From Dendrobium chrysotoxum (Eukaryota > Streptophyta > Magnoliopsida > Asparagales > Orchidaceae), in NCBI GenBank assembly GCA_019925795.1, contig CM034305.1, positions 69,056,573-69,120,572 on the forward strand: a stretch of 64,000 nucleotides of DNA, given 5' to 3'. Below are positions 62,001-64,000 of this stretch, piece by piece. Numbering within the stretch: the first letter of the stretch is position 1; the number at the start of each line of letters is the position of its first letter. The notes beneath the pieces were generated by a model that saw only the letters and a list, made by a program, of their open reading frames with translations, did no database searches and was not told the origin of the DNA. The translations under genes and the position numbers were made by a program.

Positions 62001-64000
62001 TAAATTGTGATTGGTGGCTGTTTTGCTGATTATAACTGATCGTCCAATATGATTACGATCGTACAATACGATTAGTTTAATCAATCTTAATTAACAGTGG
62101 TGCCCTAATTAGGGTTTTCTGGTTAACTGATCATTCAGTATGATGAGTTAAAAAACAGAATTTTTTCTTAACTCACTAACTCACCCCCTTGAGTATACGT
62201 GTGTGCAATGTTACTTAGCTTTAGGATCCACCGGATTATATGATCGACTCAAGAAAGGTAAAAAGTACAAAAAGACTGAAAATACTGATTTTGATTCTAG
62301 TCTACTCAATTTTGAGCTGATCGAAGTTGCAAGTGAACAGTGGATCTGAAATGTTAGTGAGCAGGACAAAAATAGATATGCAATAAATTCAATTAGCATA
62401 GTGAGAAATCCAATAATATTTGTTATCATCACAATCATAAGACTTAGGTCCAAATTTGCAACATGTATGATCTGGAAGCCAAAGGTGTCAGGATCATCTT
62501 TAGACGCCCTATTAGAATGATGTTGTCTTGGGCTTTGACTTTGGTCTTCCCAAAAAAATAAAAAATTGGGTGGTACAACAATATTTTGGCTAATCCAAGC
62601 TTGCATGTGCGGTATCCCTCCTCTATGTCATTTGTTGGTCACACTCTATGTCATTTGTTGGTCACAACCCATAGTGAAACAAATTAATGGTAAAGAGAAG
62701 CATAATACTAAGTTAACTGTTGCAGAGATGAAGATGCTTAGGTGGATGAGTGTCGTCACCCTTAGAGATAGGATACAAAATGAGCATATACGTGAAAAGG
62801 TTGGAGTAGCTCTAGTGGAAGATAAGATTAGAGAGAGTCGCCTTATATAGTTTGGTCACTTAAAACGGCGGCCTTCCGATGACCCGGTTAGGAAAGTACA
62901 GGTATTAGATTTGACTTATGTTAAGAAAGGTAGAGGTAGACCTAAAAAGACTTGGCTAGAAAATATTAGAAATGATATTTCTTTATTAGAGTTAAACGAG
63001 AATTTGACTTTTAACAAGACACAATGGAGAAAAAGGATTCATGAGCCGACCCCACGTAGTGGGACAAAGGCTTGATGTTGTTGTTGTTGTTGTTGTATGA
63101 GACCCTAGACCCCATCCTATAGAAGTATTTCCTGAATATTATAGATTAGATTGACTACTTCAAGTACTTAAAGATTAAGAATATTCTTTAGAAGGAGAGC
63201 TAAAATGCCAGTCTACTGACTAAGGATGACAATCAAGACAGTACGACTGGGAATTTGGATATTATTAGCATTGATGAGTTGAATTCATGAAGTTGGATGC
63301 ACCTCCTAGCTATATGAATCCCATCATCCAATACCCAACCTTGGGTGCCTCAATAGCCTAGGGCCTTGAAAGTTTAAAGTTGTGTAATAATCCTCGATTG
63401 ATGGTATTGTACCGAAAGAACCTCTTATGGCCGTTCATGTAATTGTGTACAAGAAGATGAAATTCACATTATTCTGGTACAAGTTCAATTCAACATCTGC
63501 AACAACTGTCCAATGGCAATTGCACCAGTACAAGCTACCAAGTCACAATAATAAACTTCTGTGGTCTCTTAATTATGATTAGTTTGTTTCAGTTAGATCC
63601 TGAAATCACTGGAATAAATGTCTTTACTTATTAGCTTGAAACTCCATTATCAAGAAATGAAACTATCACCCATCGGTATTACCTTTTAATCCCCATAGTT
63701 TTGACCAACATTTATCATTTAGCAGTCATGTGCTTTTCTATCTTCCAGCTTTGCTAAATATTCATTTTCCCTCATTATTCATTTTTACATCCACTAATTA
63801 ATTATTTATGTTAATGTAAATTTGGAGATAATATTGTATACTCTAATAGGTTTTTTCCTATTTAGGTTTTAATATTGGGATTTGGAGCTATTGGAATTGA
63901 ACTTGCCAAGAGATTGAGACCATTTGGTGTAAAGATCATTGCAACTAAAAGAAGTTGGCATCGAAAATTGTTGCAGCAAAATTGTAAGGCTTGGATGCTC
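4929..64000 (+). CDS. D-isomer-specific 2-hydroxyacid dehydrogenase family protein, partial (join of five exons)
   Basis: Joined exons: 4929-5063, 13535-13679, 13863-13990, 48523-48594, 63866-64000 (615 nt, 205 codons, all GT-AG, phases compatible). The product belongs to the NAD(P)-dependent D-2-hydroxyacid dehydrogenase superfamily (phosphoglycerate dehydrogenase/hydroxypyruvate reductase-like) and most resembles the plant At1g72190-type protein, whose substrate is not established. Visible motifs are VTRVLFCG (residues 17-24), the catalytic-domain turn FGVGLEGVD (88-96), RIPG (109-112), the helix with NAASCAEMAIYLMLG (117-131), and the dinucleotide-binding VLILGFGAIG (161-170) with GxGxxG intact. 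The later part with the catalytic Arg, Glu and His lies beyond the window. The first ATG after an in-frame TGA (4914) sets the start. No transit peptide is obvious. Introns are 8471, 183, 34532 and 15271 bp. The reading frame is intact, so the gene is probably functional. Confidence 0.85.
5064..6860. other. intron sequence, left part of intron after exon 1
   Basis: AT-rich intronic DNA. Part of 5310-5900 has GAACTTGTTCATT and CAAGTTTGACTTGACTTG-like strings typical of small plant non-autonomous elements, but I could not pair termini or find target duplications. A minus-strand 70-codon frame at 6517-6729 has no recognisable family. Confidence 0.4.
6740..7110 (+). repeat. diverged fragment of the A-E repeat family (copy F)
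   Basis: The segment around 6870-6960 shares the order and wording of a conserved block of the other copies: AATTGAGAATG, an ATTAGGGATGAGATATAATTAATTATG-like run, then GCATCTATGGGAAGCC. The reverse complement of 19330-19410 and the + strand at 52090-52170 have the same block. It is followed by TTGGCTGACACATCG near the position where copy D has its primer-binding site, so this may be the right end of an LTR in + orientation. It is strongly decayed and its limits are approximate. Confidence 0.4.
7805..7809. repeat. target-site duplication GTATT (left)
   Basis: GTATT directly precedes the left LTR, which starts TGATACGCC. The same five bases follow the right LTR at 11442-11446. A 5-bp duplication is standard for LTR retrotransposon integration and shows that this element is complete at both ends. 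Confidence 0.85.
7810..8346 (-). repeat. 3' LTR of the callose-synthase-carrying element
   Basis: 537 bp. It matches 10795-11441 in order, including AAAAACAGCTAACGAACAAG, AACCAAATAACAAAAGCAAG, GAGGAGGACCTTCTCTACCA and the terminal CCTGGC(A/G)TATCA. It lacks several copies of the internal TTAGGAAACCTTCCT motif that the other LTR has. Confidence 0.85.
8347..8359 (-). other. polypurine tract
   Basis: On the minus strand GGGAGGGGAGCA lies immediately before the 3' LTR start TGATATGCC. This is the expected plus-strand primer of an LTR retrotransposon and fixes the element's direction. Confidence 0.75.
8495..9967 (-). pseudogene. captured callose synthase (glucan synthase-like) fragment
   Basis: Callose synthases make beta-1,3-glucan at the plasma membrane and cell plate. 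A 210-codon frame (9967-9335) begins with about 48 residues I do not recognise, then follows the conserved catalytic and C-terminal part of the family: IYCIKLP, ENQNHAVVFT, LQAIDMN, ALKMRNL, ILGVRGHIFTGS, SLGWFMSSQE, SFVTIGQRVL, HPDVFERIFH, SKASRRINLSE and FAGFNSTLR. A frameshift near 9358 moves the homology to another frame (VGKGRDVGLNQ, then GHQFDFFCMLSYYFTTVGFY and the transmembrane part, to 8937). A second shift near 8975 and several stops follow, with similarity down to about 8500 (SMWFLAVIWVFVPF). That is roughly 450 residues of host protein without introns. It lies inside an LTR element, so it looks like a reverse-transcribed capture. It is not functional as an enzyme. Confidence 0.85.
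10113..10760 (-). pseudogene. gag-like N-terminal region, frame-broken
   Basis: Just after the primer-binding site the minus strand encodes RIETLEEKLEGEVGQLQAD and ALEGRFVNLEDMIKKI, an acidic coiled coil of the kind that starts Gag in plant Ty3/gypsy elements. That frame stops at 10418. A second frame starting at the overlapping ATGA (10421) continues to 10113 with MRKLMEMQ, a basic proline-rich stretch and GEIEFFDGG. No CCHC knuckle is seen. The call as gag rests on position and coiled-coil character; the sequence is too decayed to be certain. Confidence 0.5.
10780..10791 (-). other. primer-binding site, initiator tRNA-Met
   Basis: On the minus strand TGGTATCAGAGC, complementary to the 3' end of initiator tRNA-Met, lies three bases inside the 5' LTR end at 10795. 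It is followed by GG. This is the standard site for first-strand priming in many plant LTR retrotransposons. Confidence 0.85.
10795..11441 (-). repeat. 5' LTR of the callose-synthase-carrying element
   Basis: 647 bp, homologous to 7810-8346. It contains four or more copies of an imperfect TTTAGGAAACCTTCCTAAACA unit around 11180-11400, which accounts for its greater length. The terminus CTGGCGTATCA is followed by the GTATT target duplication (11442-11446). Confidence 0.85.
11447..13534. other. intron sequence, right part of intron after exon 1
   Basis: No element termini, RNA genes or credible coding frames were seen. The text is AT-rich and mostly unrepeated within the window, so it may be original intron sequence. 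The acceptor TTTTGGCAG ends at 13534. Confidence 0.45.
13535..13679 (+). CDS. dehydrogenase coding exon 2 (residues 46-93 and first base of 94)
   Basis: Follows acceptor TTGGCAG. Encodes VDDVALDEIP, VIENYDMCVVK, SRLDAKLIA, VQMKLILQFGVGLE and ends GAAG|GTTCTT (donor 13680), so codon 94 (Gly) is split 1/2 across the next intron. The residues match the conserved core of the family up to the substrate-domain glycine turn. Confidence 0.9.
13863..13990 (+). CDS. dehydrogenase coding exon 3 (residues 94-136)
   Basis: Follows acceptor AACTTTAG after a short 183-bp intron. It completes Gly94 and encodes VDVNAATKQNIKVGRIPG, GNAASCAEMAIYLMLGLLRKQ. It ends CGGAAGCAA|GTAGGT (donor 13991), phase 0. The NAASCAE helix corresponds to the hinge helix before the nucleotide-binding domain in D-2-hydroxyacid dehydrogenases. 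Confidence 0.9.
13991..17000. other. intron sequence, left end of the 34.5-kb intron
   Basis: AT-rich DNA without recognised element ends to about 16400. From 16420 to 16700 the base composition becomes more balanced, with ACACGCGCAGACATTCGAGG near 16650, suggesting mobile-element origin, but I could not assign a family. The minus-strand frame 16055-16306 has no recognised domain. Confidence 0.4.
17048..17269 (-). pseudogene. possible LINE zinc-binding (zf-RVT) fragment
   Basis: A 73-codon minus-strand frame includes ILLWNFWLTRF and then LSCVFCDHAEALPEFIF. Its wording resembles the CxxC-(H/D)AE module found after the reverse transcriptase domain of plant L1-type LINEs. The expected downstream histidine/cysteine pair is not clear, and no reverse transcriptase remains beside it. 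It could be chance similarity. Confidence 0.35.
17270..19166. other. intron sequence left of unit A, unassigned
   Basis: Frames are short and broken on both strands. Because unit A appears to read on the minus strand, this could be remnant internal sequence of that element; a minus-strand stretch near 18700-18720 reads FVNTIVLGRTQKMQ. I could not recognise Gag or polymerase motifs or a primer-binding site next to 19167. Confidence 0.3.
22496..22886. repeat. hairpin array in unit A (five copies)
   Basis: Five near-copies of a 28-nt motif, CCCACCACGCTTAAGAAAGC plus GTGTATGG, lie at about 22496, 22571, 22678, 22746 and 22857, separated by 66-111 bp of GC-rich sequence. Each can fold: CACGCTT pairs with AAGCGTG around a short A-rich loop and CCCA pairs with TGGG. 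Several changes in the left arm are matched in the right arm or fall in the loop, but I did not score this formally. Confidence 0.75.
23010..23400. repeat. TAATTA-rich low-complexity block of unit A
   Basis: About 390 bp made almost wholly of A and T in overlapping TAATTA and AATTAA strings, between the hairpin array and the GC-rich end. Unit B has a different T-rich and TAATATTA-rich block (28020-28270) in the same place. Copy D has a long TTAATTAA block at 50700-51370. Confidence 0.7.
24144..24179 (-). other. 36-bp spacer between units A and B
   Basis: Only 36 bp separate the end of A from the start of B. On the minus strand it includes AAGAAGATGAAGGG, a purine run that could be the remains of a polypurine tract before the next LTR. 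If so, the internal region of the element has been almost wholly deleted, leaving two LTRs. This reading is inference. Confidence 0.4.
24180..29235 (-). mobile_element. unit B: 5-kb LTR-like repeat, tandem with A
   Basis: Begins TGTGGGCTCCGAAAA and ends GGTCAACA, matching unit A along its length with many substitutions and indels. The hairpin array is at 27582-27913. The GC-rich end (28280-29170) is longer than in A and contains a duplicated AAAGGGAGAACNTT and GAGGGAGCTCCCTTC theme. ORFs of up to 177 codons there differ between A and B and show no family, so I treat them as non-coding. Confidence 0.65.
27582..27913. repeat. hairpin array in unit B (five copies)
   Basis: Five diverged copies of the unit A motif lie at about 27582, 27646, 27735, 27803 and 27885. 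Their variants include CACCACGCTAAGAAAAGCAT and CACCGTGCTAAGAAAAGTGC. The count of five and similar spacing to unit A show that the array predates the split of A and B. Confidence 0.7.
29387..29847. mobile_element. hAT-type MITE
   Basis: 461 bp, starting TAGGGATATAAATGAGTCAAG and ending CTTGACTTACACCGCTA, which are imperfect inverted termini (TAGNGNTNTAANTNAGTCAAGCC). Both sides carry the 8-bp duplication ACCATGAC (29379-29386 and 29848-29855). The interior is a run of GAGCTTGAGC/GAGCTCGA-like strings common in plant non-autonomous hAT repeats. It has no coding capacity. Confidence 0.85.
29856..30840. other. intron sequence between the MITE and copy C
   Basis: AT-rich, no recognised features. 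It probably represents older insertion debris or original intron. Confidence 0.35.
30840..33885 (-). repeat. copy C: diverged relative of units A/B, split by the Tekay element
   Basis: Blocks in the same order and direction as A and B survive: CATAAGCGCAAGCCCATGTG (30905), AAAGATCCTTGTCAGCAATC (31150), GCACCCTCCCGACGTGGCCC (33238) and hairpin-motif relatives ACTTGAAAAGCGTGCATGG (33300, 33362). Three short tandem duplications are visible: about 65 bp at 31108-31235, about 62 bp at 33258-33380, and a 148-bp theme (TTTTTGAGATGTTGCAATTG) at 32519, 32667 and near 32955. After the Tekay insertion, flanking GA-rich text resumes at 42737. Non-coding. Confidence 0.6.
33881..33885. repeat. target-site duplication GGGTG (left) of the Tekay element
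   Basis: GGGTG precedes the left LTR start TGTAAAACCC, and the same five bases follow the right LTR at 42732-42736. Confidence 0.85.
33886..36083 (+). repeat. 5' LTR of the Tekay element
   Basis: 2198 bp, TG...CA. It holds a minisatellite at about 35330-35465 with units like GGTGGGGCAAAAGGGACC followed by AGAGATATGTTACCTGCA. A run of GCAGATTTCGGTGA repeats lies at 34280-34330. Confidence 0.9.
35330..35465. repeat. minisatellite inside the 5' LTR
   Basis: Three to four units of roughly 45-55 bp, each with GGTGGGGCAAAAGG and ACGTTACNTGCATA-like text. The matching array in the 3' LTR (41985-42110) has similar but not identical units, so units have changed since insertion or by conversion. Confidence 0.7.
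36088..36099 (+). other. primer-binding site, initiator tRNA-Met (Tekay)
   Basis: TGGTATCAGAGC lies four bases after the 5' LTR end TGTTACA and is complementary to the 3' end of initiator tRNA-Met. Confidence 0.9.
36335..37430 (+). pseudogene. Tekay gag remnant
   Basis: Gag forms the particle and packages the RNA. An open frame of 166 codons starts at 36335 (MAERILEKDEG) and reaches VKLFQSLKPPLFKGGVDA and VEDWIIRIEKVLKGM, then stops at 36833. The same frame or neighbouring frames continue with WEEFKQVFRE, YVAPSARQTIQKSFVNLKQ and a CCHC-like knuckle ICGESGHIRRNYP at about 37365, interrupted by at least six stops. The final knuckle Cys is replaced (NYP where the family usually has a CP). Not functional. 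Confidence 0.8.
37540..40470 (+). pseudogene. Tekay pol remnant (RT, RNase H, integrase, chromodomain)
   Basis: The aspartic protease is absent: only about 130 bp separate the Gag knuckle from FSEELNDLPPEREVEF. Reverse transcriptase follows (CIDYRELNKVT, FDQLADASVFSMIDLRS, YLDQFVIVFIDDILIYSK with both active-site Asp), then RNase H (FQLFIDAFIKGLDCVL, YPTYDLELVVVVFALK, YCPGKANVVADALSRK). Integrase has CEKCQVVKAKHQKP, VSDRDGRF and QTDGQLERLI, but the first catalytic Asp, normally MDF, reads MNF at about 39431. A chromodomain-like tail (LEKDVRKLRNRMI, ATWKKETYMRKFPDLF) ends near 40470. Frameshifts lie near 37870 and 38030, and there are many stops. Confidence 0.85.
40511..40524 (+). other. polypurine tract (Tekay)
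   Basis: AAGGAGGGAAGATT abuts the 3' LTR start TGTAAAACCC. It is preceded by GGGGACGAAATT, as is common in this clade. Confidence 0.85.
40525..42731 (+). repeat. 3' LTR of the Tekay element
   Basis: 2207 bp, a close match to the 5' LTR over its whole length. Its last bases are ATTATA where the 5' LTR has GTTACA, a change that removes the canonical CA end. GGGTG follows at 42732-42736. Confidence 0.9.
42737..43500. other. continuation of copy C flank, then AT-rich intron
   Basis: 42737-42990 is GA-rich text that resumes where 33885 stopped, probably the GC-rich end of copy C. It is followed by AT-rich sequence with TATATAATTAATTAA strings. No gene is seen. Confidence 0.4.
43505..44275 (+). 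pseudogene. Athila-type gypsy reverse transcriptase fragment
   Basis: Translated across stops and frame changes, the + strand gives FPLPFIDLMLDRLAGHSFYC, RMLFDLNNTPATFQKCIMSI, FSDLIEQEIEILMV, PLPTSIKGIRSFLRHVGFF and CVMLVI/CDASDYNVS-like text. This is the reverse transcriptase to RNase H boundary of Athila-clade elements. The usual active-site FMDDFSVF reads LMVNFSIF here, so the catalytic aspartates are lost. Both ends are truncated: upstream domains are missing and the right side breaks into copy E. Confidence 0.75.
44280..46570 (+). repeat. copy E: inverted relative of the A-E family
   Basis: On the reverse complement, AATTTTGGCAGCCTC at about 45045-45062 matches the conserved block of A and B (22437). 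The reverse complement of 46525-46585 reads ATTAGCAATCATGGGTTGCC with GGATCCC and GTAGACT, as at 19660-19720. A GC-rich left part (44400-44850) matches the position of the GC-rich end of A/B. The block with the primer-binding site is missing, so this copy is truncated. ORFs in the GC-rich part (up to 213 codons, minus) are compositional and not conserved in the other copies. Confidence 0.55.
45640..46400. repeat. tandem array, 45-52-bp unit, in copy E
   Basis: About fifteen imperfect units read roughly CAACTTCTAATTGAAGCAAT followed by AAGTCCTATCCTAAACCAAATCACTAGG. Several units lack CTATC or are shortened, giving the variable period. The core TTCTAATTGAA is nearly palindromic. A looser array with CTACTTCTAATAGGAG-like and GTAAGACC-like words in copy D (51400-52030) is probably the same array, older. 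Confidence 0.8.
46592..47870. other. intron sequence right of copy E
   Basis: A diverged 118-bp direct duplication (ATTTTAATGGCACAATTTAC-like at 46618 and TTTTAATGGTACCGTTTAGA-like at 46721) opens this stretch. The rest is AT-rich intron without recognised elements. A 72-codon + frame at 47159-47377 shows no family. Confidence 0.4.
47881..48155 (-). mobile_element. 5'-truncated L1-type LINE tail
   Basis: A poly(T) run at 47881-47897 is the poly(A) tail of a minus-strand insertion. The minus strand encodes FVFRESNSVADACAHYALLG, matching the end of the RNase H-like domain of plant L1 elements (FREANSVADALA). A duplicated CTTTAATTTG lies at 47871-47880 and 48156-48165 (12 bp if the next TT is counted), the expected target duplication. 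Only the last about 275 bp were copied. Confidence 0.85.
48523..48594 (+). CDS. dehydrogenase coding exon 4 (residues 137-160)
   Basis: A 72-bp exon between TTTTTGCAG and GTATGT. It encodes KEMEISVKKKILGDPIGET and LLGKT, as expected between the hinge helix and the Rossmann fold in this family. Phase 0 at both ends. It is an isolated exon, with 34.5 kb of intron to its left and 15.3 kb to its right. Confidence 0.9.
48595..49600. other. intron sequence after exon 4
   Basis: AT-rich with no element ends that I can pair. An A-rich run at 49107-49125 (ACCAAAAAAAAAAAAGAG) starts a purine-rich segment to 49500, possibly the beginning of copy D. Confidence 0.35.
49600..52305 (+). repeat. copy D: inverted relative of A/B, LTR-like, ending at a primer-binding site
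   Basis: A GC-rich part (49620-50060), GGGAGGCTGCCAAAATCG (50680), a long TTAATTAA block (50700-51370), a loose repeat array (51400-52030) and CTTAATCGAGAGTTCTCTCG ... GCTTGCACTTATGGGAAG (52090-52170) are the reverse complement of blocks of A and B. The right end is directly followed by a tRNA-Arg primer-binding site, which makes this a 5' LTR in + orientation. The left boundary is approximate. Confidence 0.55.
52306..52323 (+). other. primer-binding site, tRNA-Arg type
   Basis: TGGCGACTCTACTGGAGA is complementary, with two mismatches against TGGCGACTCCACTGGGGA, to the 3' end of plant tRNA-Arg(ACG). That site is used by Ogre-like Tat gypsy elements. It shows that the repeat to its left is an LTR and sets its direction. 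Confidence 0.7.
52441..53690 (+). pseudogene. decayed long ORF downstream of the tRNA-Arg site, unknown product
   Basis: One reading frame can be followed for about 410 codons with only in-frame stops (TAA at 52774, then near 52942, 53092, 53131, 53331, 53490, 53680) and no clear frameshift. A first clean segment (52447-52776) includes IPASSIGRFLNMMPVKSLMI, AGATIQFGTISKVIQFQQF and DLLTTKGAAKALTTEAI. Later parts are lysine- and arginine-rich with CPPCHWEPRKFCPNM. I recognise no Gag, protease or polymerase motif. Ogre elements carry an extra ORF before gag, and the position fits that, but this assignment is inference. Most stops are one substitution away from CAA, CGA, CAG or GAA. A CTTTTCCAACAG at 52429-52440 looks like a splice acceptor. 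Confidence 0.5.
53707..54579 (-). repeat. LTR 1 of the small element
   Basis: 873 bp. It includes a 30-bp tandem theme GGGGCGGAACCAGCAGCCAA AGAGGCAGCACAA at 54275-54375 and an A-rich inner part near 53747. The 96-codon minus frame through the tandem theme is shared with LTR 2 but looks like a by-product of the repeat. Confidence 0.8.
54599..54987 (-). pseudogene. small ORF of interior 1, frame-broken copy
   Basis: The minus strand opens MKNHKNIESASMECNPPDSS and matches the intact copy at 55846-56361, but a frameshift near 54840 moves the match from one frame to another (MDRWIPTEGSSTNPLQNE onward). It stops at 54599 after KSKASSSRDE, earlier than the other copy. Confidence 0.6.
55046..55069 (-). 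other. primer-binding site of the small element (initiator tRNA-Met)
   Basis: On the minus strand TTTGGTATCAGAGCAAG follows the LTR end CTACATCA. The second interior has the same site as TTTGGTATAAGAGCAAG (near 56430), with one change. Confidence 0.8.
55070..55952 (-). repeat. LTR 2 of the small element
   Basis: 883 bp, closely matching LTR 1 throughout, with TGATGTAGGC at the left end and CCCATATCA at the right end. It is flanked on both sides by interiors. Confidence 0.85.
55846..56361 (-). CDS. small ORF of interior 2, lysine-rich coiled coil, unknown function
   Basis: Starting at the ATG at 56361 the minus strand reads MENHKNIESTSMECNPPDSS, then LANLENQSED, PMDRWIPTEGSSTNPLQNEQ, YLKKKKGWQEQFKHDREIIL, KKYAAKIQELDAPPLSRPEK and EYFSSGGELIWAKGG. 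From about 55952 it runs into LTR sequence, so the natural product is probably about 137 residues plus an LTR-coded tail. The middle is rich in Lys and Glu and likely helical. I do not recognise a family. A Gag-like or nucleic-acid-binding role is possible but unproven. The two copies differ mainly by scattered substitutions. Confidence 0.5.
   Translation of the reverse strand: MENHKNIESTSMECNPPDSSYQNLQASRGEFVLANLENQSEDSKVSSPMDRWIPTEGSSTNPLQNEQYKLPTKMHLCTENYLKKKKGWQEQFKHDREIILKKYAAKIQELDAPPLSRPEKSKASSSRDEYFSSGGELIWAKGGSKHFGFFYLSAHYFFLFSSLMSTKLSTF
56446..57168 (-). repeat. LTR 3 of the small element, truncated
   Basis: Matches LTR 1 and 2 from TGATGTAGGC to CCGAAGGGGCAAA, then stops. The remaining about 150 bp of the LTR are missing. 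Confidence 0.75.
57169..57347 (-). mobile_element. CACTA (En/Spm-type) terminus, truncated
   Basis: The + strand ends in TTTTTCTGTAGTG at 57347; on the minus strand this is CACTACAGAAAAA, the typical CACTA terminal inverted repeat. Behind it lie dense subterminal words such as CCGGCG, GTCGG, CCGACG and CGCCGG (57190-57325), expected binding sites for the transposase. Only one end is present. At the left edge TCTCTTTCCCCTCTCTTTGC is an inverted copy of text from the neighbouring LTR (GCAAAGAGAGG), so the junction is a fold-back. Confidence 0.7.
57360..58620 (-). pseudogene. SIRE-like copia gag remnant
   Basis: On the minus strand MANFENRN near 58610 begins a broken Gag: DYHIWMLVYEGY, TRFTQIITSLHALSRELTN, VNKILHCLPSSYDAKITAI, ESKDLNVYLIDNLLGSLIAY EQG, DSDNSVLEDDDD and a knuckle-like ECRKLGHMRTDCPNPKA (57690-57740). 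This is the UBN2-type Gag of SIRE/Maximus copia elements. There is a frameshift near 58340 and several stops; the first knuckle Cys is Tyr. The rest of the element (pol and 3' LTR) is absent; the CACTA end replaces it at 57347. Confidence 0.75.
58656..58669 (-). other. primer-binding site of the copia element
   Basis: The minus strand reads AGTAGTATCAGAGC, an initiator tRNA-Met site with one change (AGT for TGG in its first bases), next to the LTR end TTTCA at 58670. Confidence 0.65.
59601..59608. repeat. target-site duplication AATCGTTC (left) of the hAT element
   Basis: AATCGTTC lies directly before the left terminus CAACGTTTAAAATTG and again directly after the right terminus at 61804-61811. 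Eight base pairs is the hallmark of hAT insertion. Confidence 0.9.
59609..61803 (+). mobile_element. hAT transposon with truncated BED-finger transposase
   Basis: 2195 bp. Termini are CAACGTTTAAAATTGTGCAAC and, reversed, CAATGTTTAAAATTGCGTAATC, imperfect inverted repeats. AATCGTTC is duplicated at both sides. Next to the left end (59630-59770) lie palindromes such as GAGGCGTACGCCTC, GAGGCGTTCGCCTC and GAGGCGCGCCT. GAGGCTTATGCCTC and GAGGCTTACGCCTC lie by the right end (61705-61765). The body holds the start of a transposase gene only, so this is a non-autonomous deletion derivative. Confidence 0.9.
61081..61686 (+). CDS. truncated hAT transposase, BED zinc finger
   Basis: 201 codons from an ATG at 61081. 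AWKHSTQVEVGGGDKSYIYL KCNYYEKIVKGGVTRMKEHLSGSH is the BED-type zinc finger of plant hAT transposases; the second Cys of the CxxC pair is Tyr (CNYY for CNYC), while the later His pair is in place. It is followed by REEIKAYMNKS, a Ser/Gly-rich linker and RKRVCKDIGRFFYKNAIPYN, which is the beginning of the domain after the finger. The frame then ends at 61684. The RNase H-like catalytic part and the C-terminal dimerisation region are absent. If expressed, it could at most be a defective DNA-binding fragment. Confidence 0.8.
   Translation: MVRNKDKTASDHRKDSAWKHSTQVEVGGGDKSYIYLKCNYYEKIVKGGVTRMKEHLSGSHKNIVPCAKVSDTIREEIKAYMNKSVMSKHLAQKQFEDRVDVGSYYGSERSGRDSSSSMNPISYRGARGPMDHYMMQTSADSPPTTHRMAPENAREARKRVCKDIGRFFYKNAIPYNVVTSPVQYNSFSWSIWERVQSSNHV
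62216..62690. other. intron sequence between copia LTR and RTE tail
   Basis: No recognised feature. A 131-codon minus-strand frame (62211-62606) with hydrophobic stretches has no family I know. Confidence 0.35.
62690..63097 (+). mobile_element. 5'-truncated RTE-type LINE with (TTG)n tail
   Basis: The + strand encodes the C-terminal end of the RTE polyprotein: LTVAEMKMLRWMSV, RIQNEHIREKVGVALVEDKI RESRL, then after an in-frame stop FGHLKRRPSDDPVRK, GRGRPKKTWLE, WRKRIHEPTPRSGTKA. It is followed by GATGTTGTTGTTGTTGTTGT, the trinucleotide tail typical of plant RTE elements. I could not identify its target duplication with confidence. Confidence 0.85.
63098..63865. other. intron sequence before exon 5
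   Basis: No mobile-element ends or RNA genes recognised. The acceptor CCTATTTAG ends at 63865 after a T-rich tract. Confidence 0.45.
63866..64000 (+). CDS. dehydrogenase coding exon 5, partial (residues 161-205)
   Basis: Encodes VLILGFGAIGIELAKRLRPF GVKIIATKRSW and then LLQQNCKAWML to the window edge. GFGAIG is the GxGxxG dinucleotide-binding loop, and the usual C-terminal end of the beta2 strand, IIATKR, has a basic residue pattern that in related enzymes favours NADP over NAD. The exon has no donor before 64000, so it continues beyond the window. Confidence 0.9.

Larger units (their letters stand above)
58670..62215 (-). repeat. 5' LTR of the copia element, interrupted by a hAT insertion
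   Basis: The LTR reads on the minus strand and ends at 58670. It contains ACCAAGAGGGGGGTGAATTG (58717), which is common near the end of plant copia LTRs, a CT microsatellite (59325-59342), and a set of short inverted words such as ATCGTCCAGTACGAT (59440-59600 and 61804-62150). The hAT element at 59609-61803 splits it; without that insertion the LTR is about 1.35 kb. The right end is approximate, near CCCCCTTGAGTATACGTG. Confidence 0.6.

Noticed and set aside
62211..62606. 131-codon minus-strand ORF with hydrophobic stretches
   Set aside because: No recognised family and no copy elsewhere in the window; too weak to call a gene.

Overview
The window is plant nuclear DNA: AT-rich, with plant-type retrotransposons (Tekay/Del, Athila, Ogre-like and SIRE/copia), RTE and L1 LINE tails, hAT and CACTA DNA transposons, and a plant-type host gene with GT-AG introns. 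I could not settle the species. Introns of 8.5, 34.5 and 15.3 kb point to a seed plant with a large, repeat-rich genome. No tRNA, rRNA, operon or CRISPR was seen.

The only host gene I can support lies on the + strand and spans most of the window. It encodes a D-isomer-specific 2-hydroxyacid dehydrogenase of the At1g72190 type. Five coding exons (4929-5063, 13535-13679, 13863-13990, 48523-48594, 63866-64000) join without a frame break into 205 codons, ending in the Rossmann GxGxxG region. The gene runs off the right edge. Nearly everything else in the window is intron filled with nested mobile elements.

Layout. 1-4150: upstream DNA with a tandem duplication and an old gypsy LTR remnant. 4151-5063: possible 5' UTR exon, a long (AT)n tract and coding exon 1. 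5064-13534 (intron): a complete LTR element (7810-11441, minus strand, 5-bp target duplication) that carries a captured, intronless piece of a callose synthase gene in place of pol. 13535-13990: exons 2 and 3. 13991-48522 (34.5-kb intron): two adjacent 5-kb LTR-like units (A and B) with hairpin arrays, a hAT MITE, a diverged third copy (C) split by a full-length Tekay/Del chromovirus (33886-42731), an Athila reverse transcriptase fragment, an inverted copy (E) with a 45-52-bp tandem array, and a truncated L1. 48523-48594: exon 4. 48595-63865 (15.3-kb intron): an inverted copy (D) with a tRNA-Arg primer-binding site and a decayed unknown ORF, an LTR-internal-LTR-internal-LTR array of a small non-autonomous element, a CACTA end, a minus-strand SIRE-like copia gag and LTR, a hAT element inserted in that LTR, and an RTE tail. 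63866 onward: exon 5.

The mobile elements do not form a pathway with the host gene; they are layers of insertion, and their nesting gives a relative order. The most unusual items are the callose-synthase-carrying LTR element, the hairpin arrays in the A/B units, the small ORF kept in both copies of the non-autonomous element, and the long decayed ORF downstream of the tRNA-Arg primer-binding site. Family names rest on motif recognition by eye; no database search was possible.
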